Origin: Elysia chlorotica
Lineage: Eukaryota; Mollusca; Gastropoda; Plakobranchidae
Length of the DNA: 64,000 bases
Reading direction: 5' to 3'
NCBI GenBank assembly: GCA_003991915.1
Contig: RQTK01000143.1
Coordinates: 66,417-130,416 of the forward strand
In this document: one piece after another, positions 49,001-61,235 of the stretch
Layout of the letters: every line of letters starts with the position of its first letter
Numbering within the stretch: position 1 is the first letter of the stretch
Notes under the pieces: model-generated
Database searches by the model: none
Seen by the model: only the letters and a program-made list of their open reading frames with translations
What the model was told of the DNA's origin: nothing
Made by a program: the position numbers and the translations under genes

Positions 49001-51129
49001 GCTAGACCAGATCCACTGAACAGTTAGATCTACCTATTTCTGGCCAAGTCATGCTACCGTGATTCTAGCCGCGCTCCGTCCTGCTGCACTCGCCCCACGA
49101 GTGACTGTCGCGCTGACCTTCAGGGACTTGCCGCGCTATCTACCCTGCTTGTTTTTTTTTATGGCTTGGCGTCCTATCGTCAACACGAGAGCACTGCAAC
49201 CATCACGGCTTACCTTTTTTAATGTTGATGTTACGAGTCGCTCCACGTTTAAGTCTGAGATTTAATGTAAGGGCAGCTTACCACTTCAACACGGAAAGGG
49301 CATATTGATAAGCGCTGTTTGAAACAGAACAGTTGGTTACACAGGGCAGTGACAGTAGAATTATAAAGACGGTTCACTTCCTATTAAATCCTTATTAAAA
49401 AAAAAACGTCCTCGACCTATTTACAGCGCCCCCTATGTTTTTACGCTGGTCAACACCGGCTCGGGTAACGCCCACTTTCCTCAGTAAACATTGTTAGAAA
49501 CGAGATGAGTCAAACACATTTTGAAGTGTAAGACTACCCATAAATCATGTTTTTCTTCAATAGTGAAAATATTTAATGCCAGCAAATAACCAATGACACG
49601 GACAAGATCAATTTTAAGGATTTTGATTCTAATAGGTCCTTATTTAAAGTCTAGACTCTAGATTCTAGATCTAATCTAGATTGTATCAAATATTTAAAGC
49701 ACCTAGCACCGAAATAATTATGTTAAAAATCATCATTTCCTTGATTTAGACGTAGATTTAGAGTCTAGATATATCTGGTTCCAATTTCACTTCAGATCAT
49801 GATGATCATCTTGTCGATCTTGAATACTTTGCACAAGGTAATCGTTCGACACACCGATGCTCCGAGCATCCAGAATTGATAACTTCGATAGAGAATCAGG
49901 TAGCAGACAACCTCAAACTGTTCAGTGTACGCATACCTGTTACGTATATGCTATAGTTTCTCTTCCATTTTTCCCGCAACTTCCTAGTTCCTGGAAAACC
50001 GAGCGGGTCTAGTCATGGGAGAGGAAAATCATGCGAGAATTGTGAGAGTAAATCTGCTTTTCAAGCCTCTTAGCGTAGATTTTTCTGCGTCTAACCTGAC
50101 TGTTCGTGATTTTACATCGACATGGTTTTCAAATACATTCTTATAATCCAACCAGGTTAATGACGCAGTGGCGAGGAATATGTACGATTTTCTTTGATAT
50201 CTATACGTCGCAGATAAAAAAAAAAATTTTTTACATTTATATTCCCCGTAGGCGGACGAATCCACTTCGTTAGTGCGATTGTTGGACGTGCATGCATATA
50301 TGTTGTATTAGTTAGAAGTACTACTGCTATGTTATCTGTGGGTCAGAACACACGCCAACAGTTCTGTGATCTCCGAGGGTTCGAAGCCCACTTGGATCCG
50401 CGGGATTTAAGATCGATTTTTACAAAGTGATATTGTGATCTCGTTGGCTATTACAATAATTATTGCCGGTACCGGTATATTTATTCCCAGATCTTGAGAT
50501 TTGACACGTTTGTAACGAAATGATAAATATATCATGGAGATGGCAGATAAGGCAGTGTCAGTGACTTTTTTTTAAATCGTCGTAAATCTTGTGTTGGTTA
50601 CTGGTTGATGGTAATAAGGTCAGGTCCTTTCATGACACACACTAATCCTCCCCGTCTCTATGATAGCAACCAGACGATAAAAAATAAGCGTACATACGTA
50701 GATTCCATAATTCGGTATGTCTCAACTGGCGCAAAATAGCTCTTGCTCTATGACGAGTGGATATTGCTTGCGTGAGCAATTTTGGTTTTTGCTGTGATAG
50801 CTTTATTTTGTTGTTATGTTGATACAGAGCAATAGGTAAATAAATACGTGTACATGTAACTTACAAAAATGGATGTATTATGGTGCATGTTTAAGCGAAT
50901 GTACTGGTCGGATGTGTGTGACAGGAAGCCGTATTTGTGACAGCGGTTGTGGGTTATGACGTCCATAGCCACAGCAGTCCATGGGCCTTCCTATTTGTCA
51001 TAGCTACCGGACTTTTGTTGCCAGGAGCTGTTGATATAGATCTTTTTGCTTGGGCTCATCAATTTCACGCATGGAAAAGATCCAGCAACAGCTGTTGTTA
51101 ATTTAGAAGGGGAGCTGATTTGTAAAATG

Positions 51130-51132
<3 letters not shown>

Positions 51133-51213
<81 letters not shown>

Positions 51214-51339
51214 TTCAGGTTCAGATTCAGAGAAAGAAATCCGATTACAACGGATTAGTGTCTCAGTATGCTTTACTCACTTCTCTCTGTCCTATGATTT
51301 GTACTCGCTCAACATAAAATATTGTTTGAAAACCGGTGG

Positions 51340-51380
<41 letters not shown>

Positions 51381-51396
51381 GTTGTTGTTGTTGTTG
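51133..51396. repeat. Microsatellites (GA)n, (GAT)n and (GTT)n
   Basis: (GA)n at 51133-51211, (GAT)n at 51340-51380 and (GTT)n at 51381-51396. Simple sequence only. Confidence 0.9.
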
Positions 51397-52525
51397 ATGT
51401 TATCTTTAATTTTGTTTTGATTTATTATTATTACTCCTGAAATCTGATTTTGATTTCAACCGAAACGTCTTTAGTGAGCATTCCTGGATTTTTTGTTTTT
51501 AACACGCCCAAAGCACAATTCGATCATAAGATATCCCTTTACTGTTCGAAAATCCATTGCACTGACGACCGTGCTATTGCCCTGTTTGCCAGGAAGCAAC
51601 CTTTCTAAATAAATCACATGCACCATTTTATGACGGGGCAATTTTATAACGGTTTCGTAACTGCTCGGTGTCTATTTCGACAGCTCTATTATTCTATGCT
51701 GCGCTTCAGTGGAGACGTGTTTAGCCGCCTAGAGCTTAATCTCAGCAGTTTTCTGTTGTGTGTCCCATGCAAGCTGTGGATCTGACTGCAAACCCAAAAC
51801 AAACCCTATCTTATCCTGTAGGCTTCTTAGCACACAGAACAGCATCTGAATGGTTGGGACCATTGGTTAAGATTTTTTACCTCCACTATCGGTGATTTAG
51901 AATGACTAATGCAGTAATAGTCACTGGCTGTGTGATAGAAAGGCTACGTGTGGACTGCTCTGCGCCACGATCAATTTGAACTAGATTCTAGTTAAGTAAG
52001 CCAGAGCCAGAACTACACATGTATGTAGACGGTCATAACCAGCAGGCAGCTAGGCCTAGTCCAAACTTGCCACATCACGACATTTTTTAAATTTATTAAT
52101 GCAGTGTGAGTCAGCACACACAAAAAGTTTTAAAAAATCGGTGTTGATGTCAATGTTGCAATGCTAAGTATTAACTGTCTTACCTTGTTGTCACCGCCAA
52201 GATAAGCCTCACTTCTTTCTTCGAGGTGTTGTTCTTGTTGACTATTACTAGTGTTCGGTCACGAAGAATAGCACTTCTGGTGCCACTCATTCTTATCCAT
52301 TATTGTTACAAAACATTTCTTTATAGAAAAGGGAAGATACCGCCATTATAAACACGTGATTAACAATTCCACCAAAATAAAGAGTGGGCCTTTTTTTCTT
52401 TTTTTTTTTTTAAACACTGAAATTACCATTTCGCTATTTTCACTGGAACGCGTGCCTGCAGGCTTTGGGGCGTTCTTGATGTGCATACACTTCTACAACA
52501 CGTCACGGTGTTTCAGTGTAAAACA

Positions 52526-52930
52526 ATGGCCTCGCACAAGGCGGAGCTTGATAAACTTGGATGGTTTCCAATCTATTCCTTCTGGAATTCAATTTACTTT
52601 CTTTTTGCTTTTCTTTTCTTTTACATTTATGATTGCAGAAATGAAGCAAGAAAGCGTTACATATGGTCAACCTTCAGGTTTCACTTATTTGGTATTTACA
52701 CTTTTAAAAGTAACCGGCCTACCTCATTCAAACTAATATTGTTAACTAATCCTCTTATTTTGACCACATGCTGCCGTACCATAATTTCTGACCAGTGTTT
52801 TAGGAAAGTTCATACCGCAGAGTCTCTCCCCACCAGTGGCACATTGTTACAAGAGGAATATTGTCTGCCTTTAGACAGCTGTATGTTATACATTGGCGAG
52901 CAAAACCTTTATGATGCTCTGTTATTGTAG
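52526..52930 (+). CDS. Hypothetical 134-aa ORF with one predicted membrane segment
   Basis: The ATG sits in a good context (AAACAATGG). The product starts MASHKAELDKLGWFPIYSFW, followed by a strongly hydrophobic FLFAFLFFYIYD stretch (about residues 20-38) and a basic RNEARKRY. The remainder is not distinctive. The frame is open further upstream to 52481. I recognise no family. It could be an unannotated single-exon gene, the 5' part of a gene with introns, or chance in AT-rich DNA. There is no RT or transposase neighbour. Confidence 0.25.
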   Translation: MASHKAELDKLGWFPIYSFWNSIYFLFAFLFFYIYDCRNEARKRYIWSTFRFHLFGIYTFKSNRPTSFKLILLTNPLILTTCCRTIISDQCFRKVHTAESLPTSGTLLQEEYCLPLDSCMLYIGEQNLYDALLL

Positions 52931-53255
52931 TTGGTACAGCAGAAAAGAAGCCTTCGATATTTTAAACTTTCACCCCCAGTCCCTCCCCCTTCAATATTCT
53001 ACTTCCATAAACAAAGAACACGCACGCCCTTTTTCATTTCCTGCTTACCGTGTGTACACTTGTGACAGTTATGTAATTTATGATCTATGAAAATAATCTC
53101 GTTGATGTTATCATCCGGCTCACTGTTCTTCTGTTCATGACAGATTTGTCAGTCCATGTACTCAACTTTCTTCCCTTGATGATGTAGTGTATTATCACGT
53201 TGCTGTATGTAGTCCTAATGCTTGTATCTAATCCTATCCATGTGTGTCCCCTCAG

Positions 53256-54700
53256 GTCTGTGGACAGGTGACAGTGTCTGGGCGATGGACGTCCATTGTC
53301 GGCTGGACAGACCCCTGACTGCGGCCACAACCCTGTGTCTAAAGACGAGTTATCAAATCTGTGATCCCCTGTTGTTATGTTGTTGCCGGCTCAGATCAGG
53401 GAGGGGTCACACAAACTGAACTGAAAGTGCACTTGAATGGTGGGGGGCGTTTTCCCATACAACTCCAGAGACTGTCTTTGAATGTACTAAGTAGTGTTGT
53501 GATTCTTTGCCCTTTTGCTTGGCTTGTTTTATCCTGGCAAAGCAAAACTCAATCCAAATGATGTTCAAACACTGCTGATTATATATTGCATGTATTATAG
53601 CAGAACAATGTACAACTACTTCAGGAATGTGCTCAGACCATACTCTTGAACAAGTTGAATTCTGATTCAAATTTTGCTTACAATCAACTGGGATCAATAG
53701 GGTTGATTATACAAGAGTACACAGATTATAGTAAATACATATCAAAATCTGATAATGATATTTTGGCAATCAGTGGACATGCTGTTGATGATGTCCCAAA
53801 GATGTAGATGCTTAGATATTTTGGAGCTAGCCTTATCAGATCAGCTAGCTGGATCATGTACTTCTTGTGGAAGCTTCAGGAGGAAATCTAATAAAAACTT
53901 TAAAAAGGCAACATTGGAAAATCATATATTTTTTTTTCAATTGACAATACACTACAACATACAGGAACAATGTCCCTGTTTATCTTGTTAATGAAGTTGA
54001 ACAATATAGGCCATTACAGCTTCATGGCTTTCAAGGCATGTTTTTACAGTACACATATATGTAAAATGGACTTGATCATTTAATGGGTGGTGTCTTCTTT
54101 TTTTTGTGTGTGATTGTGTGTGTATGGGTAAAATATTTGTTTGCATTATAATAATGAAATGAAATATATTGACTGTGAAATACTAATAAAAATGGGCAGT
54201 GTTGATACTGGAAAAAATATTGGGCAAAAATTTTCTCTTCTGACAATACAATCTTCAGAAGAGAAAACTATGAAAAAACCCTGCCTTTTCTTTATTGAGA
54301 ATAATTATTTTCGATCTGTTAAGGGACACTATTTCCTGTACAGAAAAATGTATTGTCTTATTAGTATTTGTGACTGAAGTGTGTATGTGTAGAACTCCAG
54401 GTCTGCATAATGCTCTGTTTGGGCTTGTAACTTGCATTTCCTTGCCATTTTCAGTGAAACTTTGTTGCAACGGTTCTGAGGTGTGAATTGATCCTTTTTT
54501 GGATATATTAGTAAAAATGGCTTTAGCCCTGTTTGTCTGGTTGTATCATGAATGACAGGAGCACTGTTTGGGAATATGAATTTTGTTTTACCCCAAGAAT
54601 GGGATAGGATTTTTTTAAGTGATAATATTTCCTATATAATGTTAACTAACTGCATGTTGTGTTCCTTTTTTGTGTTTCAACCAGGTACATTGAGGTGAAT
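53256..54700 (+). other. GC-richer block after a strong acceptor, possible untranslated exon
   Basis: TCCCCTCAG at about 53247-53255 is followed by about 250 bases of higher GC than its surroundings. Frame 2 is open for about 53 codons but shows no domain. Possible 3' UTR exon of an upstream gene such as mitoferrin (see findings). After about 53500 the sequence is plain AT-rich DNA. Confidence 0.3.
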
Positions 54701-54778
54701 TTATTTGGACACTAAGCATCTAAGAGATAAAATGTTGTTTTTTTTTCTTTGATGTTGCTGGTCATTTGTGACTTATTA

Positions 54779-55966
54779 CTTGTCAAGCTTAGAAAGTTTA
54801 CAAGACATTGTACATCTGCTTTAATGCTATTAATGAGGTATTTTTCCCCCATGAGTTTTGGCAACCTGTCACTCTTGGTTCGCCTTTTATAAAAAATTTG
54901 ATTTTACTTTTGTTTGAATGCCTTGTCAAACTTAGAGGGTTTACAAGCCAATATGTACATTGGGGTTCAAAAAGTTGACAAAACGTATTGTATTCTAAAC
55001 AGATTCTTTGTTCACTGTGTTGAGAAATCTGAGTAAGCCGCGTATTGGCTAACTTGTTTTGTTCTCTACCACGCTAGACTAATTGCTCAGTTTTTGATTT
55101 TGTTGACATAACTTTGTTCTACCTTTGGGTATTGTAATAATCTATCTTTTTTAAGTGTATTGAGAATGATAACCAAAGTTAAGTATGTAGCTCTACTTAT
55201 TAAATTTTATTATTCTGGGCAAGGTTTTATTCATTTAGGAAGAACTTCCAACTGCCCCTTGTCAAACTGAGAAAGTTTACAAGTTATTGTAATCTAGTAT
55301 TTTGATTTGGTTAAGGAATATTCTAGTTCTGTAGATTGTGTTTTTCTTTGTCGCGTGCTGTGGAGTCGGATGCCTTGTCAAATTTAGAGGATTTACAAGC
55401 CATAATTGTATATTGCTATTTCTTTTAAATTTAACTTTGACTAATTGTCTCCTAAAACAAAACAAAACCAAAACAAACACCTGGCTGATGGTAAAGATCA
55501 ATATCATCCTGCATAATTTGCTTTGAATTGAAAAATTATACAAAATTTACCCTCTTCAACTTTTAGACAAATTGGTATAAGCCATTTTTTAGTATAGAAG
55601 CAGACTTTATGTCATCAAAGTCAAACTATGTTCCATGGCGTCCATTACCTTAACTTAAAGTTTTAAAATCATGAGCTTTGAATTTCTGTATCCATTGAAA
55701 CAGATCTTCCACATTGTTTATTTTTTTAAATTTTGCTTATAGATGAAATTGAAATATCCATATTTTAGTGTGATGCTGTTTGAAAGAAAAAAACAACAGA
55801 TAAATTGTGCATCCACAAGACATGTCAATTTGAAATGGGTTTTTTTTCCCAGATTACCTTCAGTTTAAATTACTTGTATCTTCCTTAACAATATTATATT
55901 AATTATTATGAATACTTTGTTTTCAACAAAACCTCAACGCCCTGTCAAACTAAAAAGGTTTACAGG
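54779..55966 (+). ncRNA. Five dispersed 26-nt C-bulged hairpins
   Basis: Positions 54779-54804, 54922-54947, 55258-55283, 55374-55399 and 55941-55966. Each has a 5-bp lower stem (CTTGT with ACAAG), a single unpaired C on the 5' side, a 5-bp upper stem (AAACT-like with GGTTT/AGTTT-like) and a 5-nt purine-rich loop (TAGAA, TAGAG, GAGAA, TAGAG, AAAAA). Copy 5 changes the lower stem to CCTGT with ACAGG, a compensatory pair change. Upper stems also vary with pairing kept. A TGTA(C/T)AT-like motif follows most copies by 5-10 bases. Strand is assigned by analogy to a 3' UTR; function unknown. Confidence 0.6.
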
Positions 55967-56597
55967 CCTGTGTACATTGGATAAAGCTTTTCTTGTACCT
56001 TGGCTAAGGACTCATAGTCACATTTAACCACCAGCAGTATACAGATATACCTATAGCTCGAATGAGAATCCTTATTTTTTTCTTTCAATGTGCAGCTGAC
56101 AGTTGGACAAATACTTCAGAGACACAATTGTTAGTTTGCATACAGTGCAACTTCTAAATGCTGTGAAAGTCAATTTGAGCCATACATTTTGTAGTTCTGC
56201 AATTTATTAAGGAAAGATATCTCTTAATTAAGTTTTTAGTCCTTAAATATTAATTCTGCTCCATCACATTTTTAAAAATTAATACTAAACGTTTAGGCTT
56301 AACCTTATGTTTTGTGACATTTGAGGTAAAATTATTTTAATAAACTTAAAAACTATTAAACTAACCACTTGATCGCAAGGCGTACGATAACCTGGCCAAT
56401 CTGTTTATGGTTGCGAATAACGGCCGTTTTGTGTGTGTGTGTGCATTTCCCTTCAAATTGTACTGAAAATGAGCTATTTTATCCAGCAGTCAAGTGTTTA
56501 TGGGATGCACTGAAGAGATGGGCCATAAGTGTGTTAGATGGAATACAAGACGAAATATTACATTTTATCTGCTTTCTCTTTTCTCTTAAGCTTGAGA

Positions 56598-56636
<39 letters not shown>

Positions 56637-57240
56637 TTTTAATAGATCCATGGGGCAGAACTCATATTAAAGGTTTAATATATACTGAGACAACATTAAT
56701 GTGGGTTTTTATAAGTTACATGTTATTTGTCATTGCAATAGAAGTTTGATAGTTGAACCATCTAAAATATATGTCTGCTTTATTTTGAAGCTGTCCTGTT
56801 CTAAAATAGCAGATGGATTTCTCCGGAGTGTTAACAATAGTTGGGGCCTTGCTGGTCTCGGGGACTGATCTTTTTATTACAATACCTAATATTACCTATC
56901 AGATTTTGTTTTTAATTAAACAAGGATAAAGCTAGATTTGATATAATTAATTGTCTTTGTAACTTTCCACCATTTTTTCTGTTAGGTTTCTGATAGTGGG
57001 ACATGATTTAGACTCGGTGTGTAGCATGTGTTATATATGTGTGTGTCTGTGTGGCTGTTAGGGTCTTGACTAGCCGTGTAAGGATTACAAGTCTTAGGCT
57101 AAGTAGTATTTACAAGCAGTCACTGGAGAAGTACATGTATAGAAAACACTGATCAGGCAGTGAGGCATTGGTTTTCTCAAGGGCTATTACTAACAATGCA
57201 TTTGAACTAAGTCAGCTTTACAATTACATCAATACTTTTT
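55967..57240. other. Non-coding AT-rich stretch
   Basis: Contains a 28-base poly-T run at about 56600-56632. A possible very degenerate sixth hairpin lies at about 57065-57091 (CTTGAC...TTACAAG). No coding signal. Confidence 0.5.
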
Positions 57241-57260
57241 AATTGCATAGTGAAGCACAG

Positions 57261-57441
57261 ACTGTCATATACTGTCATTGTCAGTCAGACTGTCATCGTG
57301 AATCAGACTGTCATTGTGAGTCAGACTGTCATTGTCAGTCATACTGTCATGTCATTGTGAGTCATACTGTCATTGTGAGTCAGACTGTCATTGTGAGTCA
57401 GACTGTCATCGTGAATCAGACTGTCATTGTGAGTCAGACTG
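57261..57441. repeat. 18-bp minisatellite, about 10 units
   Basis: Unit CAGACTGTCATTGTGAGT, with CGTGAAT and CAGTCAT variants and one shortened unit. The length being a multiple of three leaves an open frame (VIVSQT repeats) that is not evidence of protein. Confidence 0.9.
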
Positions 57442-58100
57442 TACTCAAACTTCTGGAAACATTCACGTCAGGCCTCCATGCTTTTAGCAACAGTGTATTT
57501 CCCTCCATCTTTTCTATGTCCTATTTGACAATAGCCTTAGGTGTTTTCGAACAAGAAAAAAACCCAAAAAAAGACTAATTTCTCCTTTCTTTTCTCATAC
57601 CTACGAGTATGTGTTTAGCAAATTAATAATGATCTTTTGTACGTATGTGTGTTAGGAATGGGCCACAGGATTTATTAATCAAATTTCTTTTGCTGACATG
57701 TAGTTTCAGTTTCAGGTTTGATAAAAGTTGGTTCTTAGCATCCTCTTTCCTGTCTATGCAACTCTTTAAATCTTTGACCCAAAACATGTACATTGTACAT
57801 TGTAGTTGTAATGCACTTGTATACAATAATTGTATACCCAGTCTCTTTACAAGACTCTGATGTAGACTGACTTAGGGAATGTTGAACATTTTAGCAGAAC
57901 CTCTTGCACTACTTCATTGAAGATGCCCAGCACCCTGTTTTACATGGTATTTGTAGCATCTCTGTACATTTTACTAGGCATTTAACCCCAGGCGTCAGCT
58001 TTGTTAAGCAGTGGAGGCCAGTAGGGGCCCAGCTTGTGAGGCGATTATGTGTTGTGTACATGGCAACATGCTTACGTTACATTGTCTGCATGGGCAAAAA

Positions 58101-59700
58101 CAAATTGTGTATGAGGAGGGGGGAGGGGGGGGGCGCAAAAATGCATGCATTTAGTGTTAACTTCAGATACATATAGAGAGGTGGGACATGGAGTTTATAT
58201 TTGATTGTGGGTTTAGAGTTGCTAGCAGCACGTGTGTTTGCGGGCTGGTGCAGTGGAACTGGAAGATAAAGTAGGTGTGTGTGAAACAAGCATCATTAGG
58301 TGATATGTTTCAGTAACGTTCAGCTCGCCTTAGGTCTAGTTGTTTCCCCCCGCATTTAAAATATGTTGCAAGCTTTGCTATCTTTCTGGAGAAGGCTTTT
58401 TTTAATGACTAACATAGCACTGAAATTGTCACGACTACAGCTGTACATAATAAATTATTGAATAAAACTTTCCAAAATTGTTTGTGCTTCTTTTTTTAAT
58501 GTGTTGCTTTAGCACTTGATTATTTTCTACTCTGCAATAAAACTTTCCAAAATTGTTTGTGCTTCTTTTTTTAATGTGTTGCTTTAGCACTTGATTATTT
58601 TCTACTCTGCAGGGTGCAGTCACATGTATGTTGTATAGAGAGCAAATCCTACTACATACAGTAACCGTATCTTAAGTCGCAATTGGTGGAATATTAATGT
58701 ACACCTATCCACCTTATCACACACGCACACACACTTTTCTCCAACTCTACCCCTTTTTTATTTTTAATTCACACATGTTCACAAAGTTGTCCACCCGACT
58801 GGGCTAGATGCCAGCTTAACGTCACGTAAATGTGAATAAAGTACAAAAGTGCATGTGCTAGCAGCTGTTGTTATTATTGAGCATTACACTTGTCCCCAGT
58901 AGTTTTACATCTTCCTTGCTTTCCCAAATGATCACAGACGGAAACGATGAGATTCGAACTGCGGACCTCCCGCTCACCAGTTTGAGGTATTTATTCCAAA
59001 AAGAGTTGTCAGCATCAATTCATACAGATTTTCTTTGCATGCACATGACATGAGACTCGACGGTCAGTCGTGCATTATTTTATTATGCGCTCTACCCCAG
59101 GCTTCCCTTATAGCTCAAATAAGAGGCAGTCACCTACTTGACTAAGAGGAACACATTTTCGCAGCCATTTATCTTTAAAGTTTTATCAGAGGACAGACAG
59201 AGTGATAATCAGAGAGTAATTTTTGTTCAACCGAACAATGTAAAGTGTCACATTGCGCTTAATATTTTAATGATTTCGCTCACTTTGGTTCAAAATGAAA
59301 ACATTTGTTGTTTGTTTTGGTGGTCATTTATTTTTGGAAGCCTGGACTCCACCCAAACCAGAGGTACAGGGCGGGCTGGTCGGTAATCGATCCCTTACGT
59401 AAGACGCAGTCTCCAGATCTGAAGTTTCGCGGCCAGCTTTGAGTCACCTGGTTCCTCAATCCAAGTTTCTTCATTCTTAATAATAATATCAAGCATATCC
59501 TATCACAAGGATGTCCATTGCCATGCGACATTTGCTGACTTGTCAAATCAGAAAGACTCAGGTGCTCAGGCTACTCGGTCAGTCAGTGTTAGCATTTAAA
59601 TCAACAGCAACAACAAAAACGCTCGTTGTTAGAAACATTTGCTATAATTCCAACAAGACATGGATGTCTGTAAGACGTATGAGATCCTACAATCTTTACT
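58101..59700. other. Non-coding spacer with a tRNA-like fragment
   Basis: A G-rich run at 58115-58135 could form a quadruplex. On the minus strand at about 58935-58985 a B-box-like CAGTTCGAATCTC suggests a small SINE fragment. No gene supported. Confidence 0.5.
58461..58610 (+). repeat. 75-bp tandem duplication containing AATAAA
   Basis: Two almost identical 75-bp copies (58461-58535, 58536-58610), each starting AATAAAACTTTCC and including TTTAGCACTTGATTATTTTC. AATAAA is therefore present twice, with an additional TAATAAATTATTG just upstream, so this is a plausible polyadenylation region for a plus-strand transcript. Confidence 0.85.
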
Positions 59701-59714
59701 ATTATTTTTTGTGT

Positions 59715-61075
59715 GGGGGTGCAAGTCCAAGTTAAGCTGACTTGCTGAGGGTATTTCACTATTTGTGTGGATGTCCAAGTCCAAGTTAAGCTGACTTGCT
59801 GAGGGTATTTCACTGTGTGTGTGGGTGTCCAAGTCCAAGTTAAGCTGACTTGCTGAGGGTATTTCACTATGTGTGTGGGTGTCCAAGTCCAAGTTAAGCT
59901 GACTTGCTGAGGGTATTTCACTATTTGTGTGGGTGTCCAAGTCCAAGTTAAGCTGACTTGCTGAAGGTATGTGTGTGGGTGCCCAAGTCCAAGTTAAGCT
60001 GACTTGCTGAGGGTATGTGTGTGGATGTCCAAGTCCAGGTTAAGCTGACTTGCTGAGGGTATGTGTGTGGATGTCCAAGTCCAAGTTAAGCTGACTTGCT
60101 GAGGGTATTTCACTATTTGTGTGGATGTCCAAGTCTAAGTTAAGCTGACTTGCTGAGGGTATTTCACTATGTGTGTGGGTATGTCCAAGTCCAAGTTAAG
60201 CTGACTTGCTGAGGGTATGTGTGTGGATGTCCAAGTCTAAGTTAAGCTGACTTGCTGAAGGTATGTGTGTGGGTGTCCTAAGCTGACTTGCTGACGGTAT
60301 ATGTGTGGGTGTCCAAGTGCAGGTTAAGCTGACTTGCTGAGGGTATGTGTGTGGGTGTCCAAGTCTAAGTTAAGCTGACTTGCTGAGGGTATGTGTGTGG
60401 GTGTCCAAGTGCAGGTTAAGCTGACTTGCTGAGGGTATGTGTGTGGATGTCCAAGTCCAAGTTAAGCTGACTTGCTGAGGGTACATCTATTTGTGTGGGT
60501 GTCCAAGTCCAAGTTAAGCTGAGTTGCTGAAGGTATGTGTGTGGATGTCCAAGTCCAAGTTAAGCTGACTTGCTGAGGGTATGTGTGTGGATGTCCAAGT
60601 CCAAGTTAAGCTGACTTGCTGAGGTATATGTGTGGGTGTCCAAGTCCAATTAAGCTGACTTGCTGAGGGTATTTCACTATTTGTGTGGATGTCCAAGTCC
60701 AAGTTAAGCTGACTTGCTGAGGGTATTTCACTATTTGTGTGGATGTCCAAGTCCAAGTTAAGCTGACTTGCTGAGGGTATGTGTGTGGATGTCCAAGTGC
60801 AAGTTAAGCTGACTTGCTGAGGGTATGTGTGTGGGTGTCCAAGTCCAAGTTAAGCTGACTTGCTGAGGGTATGTGTGTGGATGTCCAAGTCCAAGTTAAG
60901 CTGACTTGCTGAGGGTATGTGTGTGGATGTCCAAGTCCAAGTTAAGCTGACTTGCTGAGGGTATGTGTGTGGATGTCCAAGTCCAAGTTAAGCTGACTTG
61001 CTGAGGGTATGTGTGTGGATGTCCAAGTTTAAGTTAAGTTGACTTGCTGAGGGTATTTGTGTGGATGTCCAAGCC
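59715..61075. repeat. 1.35-kb minisatellite, 46-bp and 54-bp unit forms
   Basis: Roughly 27 units built on GTCCAAGTCCAAGTTAAGCT followed by GACTTGCTGAGGGTAT. Short units (46 bp) join by GTGTGTGGATGTCC; long units (54 bp) carry an extra TTTCACTATTTG segment and cluster at the low-coordinate end and near 60670-60750. On the complement the array continues directly from the 3' end of the SINE at 61076-61235, so it looks like an amplified SINE tail. Confidence 0.92.
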
Positions 61076-61235
61076 CATCTTTGTTCAAGAGCAACAAGGT
61101 TGTAATCTGTGGAAAGTTTACCGTTTCCTAGATTTCTCGAAAATTTCTCCACGGACTCGTGGGCCCCAGCTAAGGTTTGAACCCGCTGCCCTTCAGCCCA
61201 TAGCACTACCGACTGAGCCATCTGGCGTCCCATGA
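61076..61235 (-). repeat. tRNA-derived SINE, minus strand
   Basis: The complement starts GGACGCCAGATGGCTCAGTC (A-box TGGCTCAGTCGG), then GCGGGTTCAAACC (B-box), 33 bases of tRNA-like spacing between them, then a unique body and finally the minisatellite motif. Ten bases past the B-box is CCCACGAGTCCGTGGAGAAA, at the same offset as the hammerhead core of the 33855-34069 element and resembling a broken hammerhead (see findings). Confidence 0.75.

Noticed and set aside
51430..51475. Hairpin ending CCGAAACGTC that resembles a hammerhead/Penelope terminus
   Set aside because: TGAAATC and GATTTCA pair well, but the CUGANGA box is absent, so it is not a hammerhead core.
57261..57441. CRISPR-like or protein-coding repeat
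   Set aside because: Continuous 18-bp tandem units without spacers, in a eukaryotic context.
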